Origin: an uncultured Fretibacterium sp.
GTDB taxonomy: Bacteria > Synergistota > Synergistia > Synergistales > Aminobacteriaceae
Assembly: GCA_937899395.1 (NCBI GenBank)
Contig: CALBPU010000111.1
Location: 1-11,662 of the forward strand
Direction: 5' to 3'
Length of the DNA stretch: 11,662 nucleotides
The first letter of the stretch is position 1. Every line of letters begins with the position of its first letter. Of the stretch, positions 7,164-11,662 are shown piece after piece. The translations under genes and the position numbers were made by a program. The notes beneath the pieces were generated by a model, which saw only the letters and a list, made by a program, of their open reading frames with translations, had not been told where the DNA came from and ran no database searches.

Positions 7164-7679
7164 TTGAGCGATTCAAATTTAATTGATGAAGTTTTTGAGA
7201 TAAAAAAATTTCCCGATCCCATTCTCAAACAAGTTTCAAAACCTGTTGAAGTTTTTGATGAGAATTTAGAGAAATTTGTTAATGATTTATTTACTGCTAT
7301 GAGAGTTCATGACGGTGTGGGGCTGGCAGCGCCTCAAGTCGGGGTGTTGAAAAAAATTGCAGTCGTTGAATACGAAGAAAAAAGTTATGTGTTAATCAAT
7401 CCGAAAATCCTCGAACAAAAAGGTATTCAAGAGAGCGAAGAAGGTTGTTTAAGTTTTCCCGGAATTTATGCAAATGTTAAAAGACCTCAATGGGTCAAAA
7501 TTGAAACTCAAAATCTTAAAGGCGAGAAGGAAATAATAGAAGGAGAAGAATATACCGCTCGTGCTTTTCTTCATGAGATGGATCACTTAAACGGAAAATT
7601 ATTCATTGATTACCTCTCAAACATCAAAAAATCTGCAATCAAGAAAAAAATTGCAAAAAATACGGGAGGTCATTTTTAA
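7164..7679 (+). CDS. def: Peptide deformylase
   Basis: This metalloenzyme removes the formyl group from the N-terminal methionine of new proteins at the ribosome exit. The protein has 171 residues, the usual size. All three active-site motifs are intact: GVGLAAPQ (51-58), EGCLS (93-97) with metal ligand Cys95, and HEMDH (137-141) with metal ligands His137 and His141 and catalytic Glu138. The start is TTG, supported by AAGGAG 11 bases upstream. The N-terminus is about ten residues longer than in many homologues (FPDPILKQVSKPVE begins at residue 16). It is followed one base later by fmt, whose ribosome site lies in the last def codons. This pairing is very common in bacteria. Its own promoter lies in the region shared with ctsR. 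Confidence 0.96.
   Translation: MSDSNLIDEVFEIKKFPDPILKQVSKPVEVFDENLEKFVNDLFTAMRVHDGVGLAAPQVGVLKKIAVVEYEEKSYVLINPKILEQKGIQESEEGCLSFPGIYANVKRPQWVKIETQNLKGEKEIIEGEEYTARAFLHEMDHLNGKLFIDYLSNIKKSAIKKKIAKNTGGHF
7665..7670 (+). promoter_or_regulatory. Ribosome-binding site that sets the fmt start (GGAGGT)
   Basis: A near-perfect GGAGGT inside the last codons of def lies 10 bases before the TTG at 7681-7683. This decides the fmt start in favour of that TTG over an in-frame TTG at 7606, which would add 25 residues overlapping def. Confidence 0.85.
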
Positions 7680-7680
7680 T

Positions 7681-8619
7681 TTGAATTATTGGTTCATAGG
7701 AACGGGACAATTTGCGGCTCTGTGTCTCGAAAATTTGACGAAAAAAAATATCGCCTTTACAAAAATAATTACGGGGCTTCCGACTCGTTCAGGCAGAAAC
7801 GGTAAAGAAAATCCTTCTCCTGTTGAATTAAAAGCTGACGAATTAAATTTAACAGTTACAAGAACAGGAAAGCTCACGGAAAATCACGAACTTTTAAGCG
7901 AATTTGAAAATGATAAAGAAAGACCCGATTTAATTTTCGTTATAGATTTCGGACAAATTATAAGAGAGCCGTTTTTATCTGGAACAAAATTCGGCTGCCT
8001 TAATATTCACCCTTCATTATTGCCGAAATACAGGGGAGCAGCTCCGATTCAAAGAGCTTTAATGAACGGTGAAAAATTTACAGGTGTAACAGTCTTTAAG
8101 CTCGTAAAAGCAATGGACGCAGGGGAAATTCTTGCTCAAGAAAAATTTGAGATACCCGAAAATTTTTATGCGTCGGATTTGTATTCAAAGTTAGCTGAAA
8201 TAGGCTGTGAAATTTGCGTTGAAGCTCTGAAAAATCTTCCGGATTTAGTTTTTACTCCTCAAGACGATTTACAGACAACTTATGCTGATAAAATAACTAA
8301 AGATGAATTTCAAGTATCGTTCACAATGACTGCGGAAAAATTTTGCTATACTGTTCGTGCTTTGGATATGTCCGGCGGAGCTTACGTTATTATAAGGAAC
8401 AAACGCTTAAAAATTTGGCGTGCTGAAATTCACGAAATTAATCATGAAAATTTCGGGCATGTATTAAAATTTGAAAATAAAACTAAAAATCCTATAATTT
8501 CATGCGAAAATTTCTGCGTCGAACTTTGTGAAATTCAAAGTGAGGGCAAAAAAAGAATGTCGGGTAAAGAATGGGCAGACGGATTAAGATTGAAGCTCGG
8601 TGAAAATTTGTTGCAATAA
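7681..8619 (+). CDS. fmt: Methionyl-tRNA formyltransferase
   Basis: This enzyme transfers a formyl group from 10-formyl-tetrahydrofolate to initiator Met-tRNA. From the TTG at 7681 it has 312 residues, the family's usual size, and begins MNYWFIGTGQFAAL, the family's first strand and nucleotide-like loop. The formyltransferase domain (about 1-185) holds NIHPSLLPKYRGAAPIQ (108-124) and MDAGEI (145-150). Asn108, His110 and Asp146 match the catalytic triad of this fold, with the spacing of the E. coli enzyme. The C-terminal tRNA-binding domain follows (about 200-310), with ITKDEFQVSF and the TVRALDMSGGAYV segment. It is translated together with def: one base separates the stop of def from this start. 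It is followed by a 76-base gap and a new candidate promoter. Confidence 0.96.
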   Translation: MNYWFIGTGQFAALCLENLTKKNIAFTKIITGLPTRSGRNGKENPSPVELKADELNLTVTRTGKLTENHELLSEFENDKERPDLIFVIDFGQIIREPFLSGTKFGCLNIHPSLLPKYRGAAPIQRALMNGEKFTGVTVFKLVKAMDAGEILAQEKFEIPENFYASDLYSKLAEIGCEICVEALKNLPDLVFTPQDDLQTTYADKITKDEFQVSFTMTAEKFCYTVRALDMSGGAYVIIRNKRLKIWRAEIHEINHENFGHVLKFENKTKNPIISCENFCVELCEIQSEGKKRMSGKEWADGLRLKLGENLLQ

Positions 8620-8646
8620 ATTATGTTAAAGTTTTGTTTTTTGCGT

Positions 8647-8652
8647 TATAAT
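8647..8652 (+). promoter_or_regulatory. Candidate -10 element upstream of the Nudix gene
   Basis: A perfect TATAAT lies 28 bases after the fmt stop and 43 bases before the ATG of the Nudix gene. No good -35 is found at 16-18 bases (TGTTAA at 17), so promoter strength is uncertain. Read-through from fmt could also serve the gene, as no terminator is seen between them. Confidence 0.4.
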
Positions 8653-8695
8653 TATCAAAATCATTTTAGATTAGGTGAAAAGGGCAGGTGTTCTT

Positions 8696-9274
8696 ATGCC
8701 GGAAAAGGAAAATTCAGCAGGTGTTAAATCAGAAATTGAGGAAATCTGCGTAAAAGAAAACAGAGTTTTTGACGGAAAAATTTTAAGCGTTCGATGTGAT
8801 GATGTTCGGTTACCTTCAGGTCGTATTGCTTCACGTGAAGTTATCGAGCATAAGCCGGCTGTCGGAATGTTAGCAGTAACGAATCATAAAACGGTCTTGC
8901 TTGTTAAACAATATCGTTATGCCGTTCACGAAGAAATGCTGGAAATTTGTGCGGGATTGATTGAGAATGGCGAAGATCCTGCGGAGGCTGCCGAGCGTGA
9001 AATGCAGGAGGAGTTAAACGTAAAAGCTAAAACTCTTTATAACATCGGAAAGTTTTACGCTTCACCCGGTTTTTGCACGGAACTTTTTACGCTGTTTTTA
9101 GCTGAAGGGCTGGAAAAATCTTCATTGCCTCAAGATGATGATGAAAATGTTTCGGTTGTCGAAATCAAAATAAGCGACGTACCGGCCATGATTAAAAACG
9201 GAAAAATACGGGACTCGAAGACATTTGCAGCTCTTTCGTGGCTTATGGCGAAGGAGGGGATCGCCACTGATTGA
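8696..9274 (+). CDS. nudF: Nudix hydrolase, ADP-ribose pyrophosphatase type
   Basis: This enzyme probably hydrolyses ADP-ribose to AMP and ribose-5-phosphate, clearing a reactive by-product of NAD turnover. The protein has 192 residues from the ATG at 8696-8698. The Nudix box at 87-109 fits G-x5-E-x7-R-E-U-x-E-E-x-G-U, with GLIENGE, the REMQEEL core and Asn in place of the last Gly. The YASPGFCTE segment (121-129) beyond the box is typical of ADP-ribose pyrophosphatases (SPGxxxE). The N-terminal strand region RVFDGKILSVRCDDVRLPSG is also typical. A GTG at 8675 would add seven residues but has no ribosome site, whereas AGGTG (8686-8690) sits 5 bases before the ATG and AGGG/AAGGG 11 bases before it. 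Other nucleoside-diphosphate-sugar substrates remain possible. Confidence 0.9.
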   Translation: MPEKENSAGVKSEIEEICVKENRVFDGKILSVRCDDVRLPSGRIASREVIEHKPAVGMLAVTNHKTVLLVKQYRYAVHEEMLEICAGLIENGEDPAEAAEREMQEELNVKAKTLYNIGKFYASPGFCTELFTLFLAEGLEKSSLPQDDDENVSVVEIKISDVPAMIKNGKIRDSKTFAALSWLMAKEGIATD

Positions 9275-9278
9275 TATT

Positions 9279-9306
9279 GCTGTAAAGGCGTAGTTTTAGC
9301 TTTTTT
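9279..9306 (+). terminator. Weak candidate rho-independent terminator after the Nudix gene
   Basis: An imperfect hairpin (GC and TAAA at 9279-9286 pairing with TTTA and GC at 9295-9300, with a two-base bulge) is followed by TTTTTT at 9301-9306 and further T-rich sequence. The stem is weak. The T-run and position just after the stop codon are the better evidence. Confidence 0.35.
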
Positions 9307-9361
9307 ATTTTTCATTAACAAATTTTATTTTTATCTTTAATTTAAGGAGAGTTTTTATTAC

Positions 9362-11521
9362 ATGTTAAACAATTTTAAGATTACTGGTAAACTTACAATA
9401 GGTTTCGGAATTGTTCTCGCACTTTTCGGAGTTGCGGTGTTCTTCTCGTGGACGAGCATTTCGGCTGTTCAGTCTGACGTTCAATACCTTCAGATGGTCG
9501 TTGACAACACGGTTAAAATCGCTGTAGACCTCACGAATGACATCAGTTTCATCAGGGCGGGAGTCAGAGATTTGAAGTTCTCTGAAAGCGATGAGGACAT
9601 TGAAAAAATGCAAAATTACCTCACCAACTTGAGAACAGACCTTGAACGCGGAAAACGTATGTATGCTCAAAATCCGACACTTTCAAGTCTTTCAAGTCTT
9701 GCTGAAATGGAGAACTTAATTCGCAACATCGAATCAACTTTCTCAAAAGCTAATCAGATGATCCGTACAAAGCGTACAGTTTCTGCAACGCTCATTCAGG
9801 AAATTGACAAGATGATTGCATTGCTGGAAAGTGTTATCGACATGCAGTACAAGATTACGATTCAGAACTTGAAAACTAACCTTGAAGGCCATGATTACGA
9901 GACTGACATCAACAGAATCAGATCAGTCGAAGATCTTCGTACTCAGTTTGCAATCACTGCAAGAAACTACGCAATAGCAATGTGGTACAGAGATGCTAAG
10001 ATGATGAACGACATCGTTCAGCAGATCGTCAACGGAGAGAATGCCTACAACAGATTTTATGAGAACACAACTTACAAAGAAGTTAAGGACTTAATGAACG
10101 CAGGACGCGGAACTTTCACAACGCTGAAAAACGGTTTCAACGATGTTCTTAATTCCTTCACTCAGACCGAACCAGCATTTGCTGCACTTCTTTCCGATGG
10201 CCTTAACCTCGTCAACATTTCCAACAAAATTACTGATGCTGGTACTAAGAGAATCGTAGACCTCTCACAGGGTGCTCATGATGCTCTCGGAAGCACAATG
10301 TTACTTGTAATTTCACTTGCTGTTGTTGCTATCATAATCGGTATCGGAATTGCTTTGTACATCGCAAAATCAATTTCCAAACCTCTAGGACGTGTTGTTG
10401 AACTTTGCGGCAATGCCAGCAACGGCGATATGTCAATCGTTCGTGATGACTTCGGATATGAGGGCAAAGACGAACTTGGAGAACTTGGCGATGCTCTTTC
10501 GGAGATGTTTGCTTCACTCAGCACGGCGATTGCTGATATTCGAGGACTTGCAATTTCAAGCCATGATACTTCTGCCCGCATGAAGGAAGACGCTACAAAG
10601 AACACTGAATATGCGAATAACGTACGTTCAAACGTTGCAAACGTCGTAAAACTCATGGAGAGCAACTCTTCATCATTACAGGAAAGCAACGCAGGTACAG
10701 AGGAAATGTCGGCAGCTTCAATGACATCGGCTCAGGCTGCAACGGATTGCGCTGAATTTATTTCAAACATGACTCAAGTTGCAGGTAAAGCAGTCGAGAT
10801 GCTTGAAGAGACCATGACCAACATGGATATTTTACAGAAAAAGACTCAGGACAGCGGCACAAAAATTCAGGAGCTTGTAGAATCAGTAAACAAGATCGGC
10901 GAGATCATCGGAGATATTACATCGATTGCTGACCAAACGAATTTACTTGCTTTAAACGCTGCTATTGAGGCTGCCCGCGCTGGAGAAGCTGGACGTGGTT
11001 TCGCGGTAGTTGCTGAGTCGGTCAGAAAATTAGCTGAAGAGTCGAGCCGTGCTGCTGAAAATGTACGCGGATTGATCGAAGAACTTCAGAACAACGCAAG
11101 CGCAACAAAAACCGCAAGTGATGAAACTTCAGTGTTATTGAATCAGACGACTGAGAAGGCTTCAGAATCTAAAAATTCATTGTCCGAAGCAATGGAGCAA
11201 ATCGACAAAGCTAACGACAGAATTCAAAATATTGCAGCAGTAGCAGAGGAGCAAGCAGCTTCAAGCCGTGAAATAGCTTCAGGAATTGACAACGTTACGA
11301 AGGCTACAACGGAAATTCTTGAAAATCTCGAAAGCATTAAAAACGACATGGATGAGACTGCAACAATAGCCGAACGCGCTGCAGAAGGAGCAAATACTCA
11401 GGCTGATCTTGTTCAGCATATTCGTGATTCGTTATCGACGTTCAAAGTTGAGGCCGATAATCCTGGAACAATGAGAGGACGCAGAGCACTTCCAGGCAAA
11501 AAAAATAACGAAAAGAAGTAA
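9362..11521 (+). CDS. Methyl-accepting chemotaxis protein with a large periplasmic helical sensor
   Basis: This is a transmembrane chemoreceptor that would control the CheA kinase. The protein has 719 residues. Helix TM1 is at about 12-30, a periplasmic region of about 280 residues (31-312) reads as all-helical, and TM2 is at about 313-335. A HAMP linker follows (336-390) and then the cytoplasmic signalling coiled coil. The hairpin tip is at about 514-559 with the near-invariant DQTNLLALNAAIEAARAGE (524-542) and the GRGFAVVAEVR-type block (545-559). The sensor length suits a double four-helix bundle such as the HBM type; the ligand is unknown. There is no CheR-tethering pentapeptide at the C-terminus, which ends GKKNNEKK. 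The ATG at 9362-9364 follows AAGGAG (9344-9349) by 12 bases. No che genes are adjacent, so it is an orphan receptor. Its codon use looks richer in C-ending codons such as AAC and GAC than def-fmt. Confidence 0.95.
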   Translation: MLNNFKITGKLTIGFGIVLALFGVAVFFSWTSISAVQSDVQYLQMVVDNTVKIAVDLTNDISFIRAGVRDLKFSESDEDIEKMQNYLTNLRTDLERGKRMYAQNPTLSSLSSLAEMENLIRNIESTFSKANQMIRTKRTVSATLIQEIDKMIALLESVIDMQYKITIQNLKTNLEGHDYETDINRIRSVEDLRTQFAITARNYAIAMWYRDAKMMNDIVQQIVNGENAYNRFYENTTYKEVKDLMNAGRGTFTTLKNGFNDVLNSFTQTEPAFAALLSDGLNLVNISNKITDAGTKRIVDLSQGAHDALGSTMLLVISLAVVAIIIGIGIALYIAKSISKPLGRVVELCGNASNGDMSIVRDDFGYEGKDELGELGDALSEMFASLSTAIADIRGLAISSHDTSARMKEDATKNTEYANNVRSNVANVVKLMESNSSSLQESNAGTEEMSAASMTSAQAATDCAEFISNMTQVAGKAVEMLEETMTNMDILQKKTQDSGTKIQELVESVNKIGEIIGDITSIADQTNLLALNAAIEAARAGEAGRGFAVVAESVRKLAEESSRAAENVRGLIEELQNNASATKTASDETSVLLNQTTEKASESKNSLSEAMEQIDKANDRIQNIAAVAEEQAASSREIASGIDNVTKATTEILENLESIKNDMDETATIAERAAEGANTQADLVQHIRDSLSTFKVEADNPGTMRGRRALPGKKNNEKK

Positions 11522-11546
11522 ATTTATTTTGATTTAAAAAAATTTG

Positions 11547-11590
11547 ATCTGGACGGGAAAAAAATTTAAATTCCTGCCCAGATTTTTTTT
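11547..11590 (+). terminator. Strong rho-independent terminator after the chemoreceptor gene
   Basis: The arm ATCTGGACGGGAA (11547-11559) pairs with TTCCTGCCCAGAT (11571-11583) over 13 positions with one A-C mismatch and one G-T wobble, around an AT-rich loop. It is followed by eight Ts (11583-11590). On the minus strand a T7 run follows the same hairpin after four bases, so it may also serve the convergent gene at 11603. Confidence 0.88.
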
Positions 11591-11602
11591 GCGGGTAAAA
11601 AA

Positions 11603-11662
11603 TTATAAATATTCGCGCACTAAATGGCCGTAATTATTAATTTGTTTAACGAGTTGCTTTTT
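11603..11662 (-). CDS. C-terminal end of an unidentified convergent gene, cut by the window edge
   Basis: The minus frame is open from the right edge to a TAA at 11603-11605 and encodes 19 residues ending NNYGHLVREYL. The mixed hydrophilic and hydrophobic pattern reads like a real protein end, and the stop lies 12 bases from the T-run of the shared hairpin, as expected for a convergent gene pair. The piece is too short to name a family, and an open frame of 20 codons can occur by chance. Confidence 0.42.
   Translation of the reverse strand, partial: KKQLVKQINNYGHLVREYL

Noticed and set aside
7606..7680. Longer fmt reading from a TTG at 7606
   Set aside because: It would add 25 basic residues overlapping def; GGAGGT at 7665-7670 with a 10-base spacer points to the TTG at 7681, where the family similarity begins.
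8675..8695. GTG start for the Nudix gene
   Set aside because: No ribosome site upstream; the ATG at 8696 has two candidate sites at usable distance.
9315..9343. TTAACA-17-TAATTT as a promoter for the chemoreceptor
   Set aside because: Transcription would start at about 9350, leaving the ribosome site at 9344-9349 outside the message.
1..11662. CRISPR array, tRNA/rRNA gene, riboswitch, toxin-antitoxin pair or phage defence system
   Set aside because: I looked for spaced direct repeats, cloverleaf or conserved RNA motifs, and small paired genes on both strands and found none that I could support.

Overview
This AT-rich window (roughly 60-65% A+T by eye) looks like ordinary bacterial chromosome. 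The gene content is a TRAP transporter, ctsR-clpC without mcsA/mcsB, def-fmt, and a large Synergistes-style methyl-accepting chemotaxis protein (MCP). Together these suggest a low-GC, host-associated member of the Synergistota. That placement is inference from gene content and protein style; a Firmicutes lineage such as Negativicutes is the main alternative.

Layout. Bases 1-132 (+) hold the tail of a degenerate IS630-type transposase. From 173 to 7028 everything lies on the minus strand. Read in transcription order this is ctsR, clpC, azlC, azlD, then a 207-base (ctsR-side to dct-side) gap with a candidate promoter, then dctP, dctQ, dctM. A divergent control region at 7029-7163 separates this block from the plus-strand block: def, fmt, a Nudix ADP-ribose pyrophosphatase and an MCP that ends in a strong terminator. 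A convergent minus-strand gene appears to enter from the right edge (11603-11662).

How the genes work together. CtsR is the repressor of class III heat-shock genes and ClpC is the Hsp100 unfoldase that feeds ClpP. A candidate CtsR operator sits between the -35 and -10 of the inferred ctsR promoter, so the operon is probably autoregulated. azlC begins inside the end of clpC and overlaps azlD, so the branched-chain amino acid exporter pair is probably transcribed with the stress genes. DctPQM is a complete three-part TRAP importer of an organic acid that cannot be named from sequence. Def and Fmt are the opposite ends of the N-formylmethionine cycle; they form a tight pair and both appear to start with TTG.

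I see no CRISPR array, phage module, toxin-antitoxin pair, RNA gene or clear new system. The most useful second looks are the CtsR operator/promoter arrangement, the loss of the CtsR glycine loop together with the absence of mcsAB, the clpC-azlC overlap, the transposase remnant, and the unexplained 2908-3114 spacer. Several gene starts here were moved from the longest open frame on ribosome-binding-site (SD), promoter or family-length evidence.
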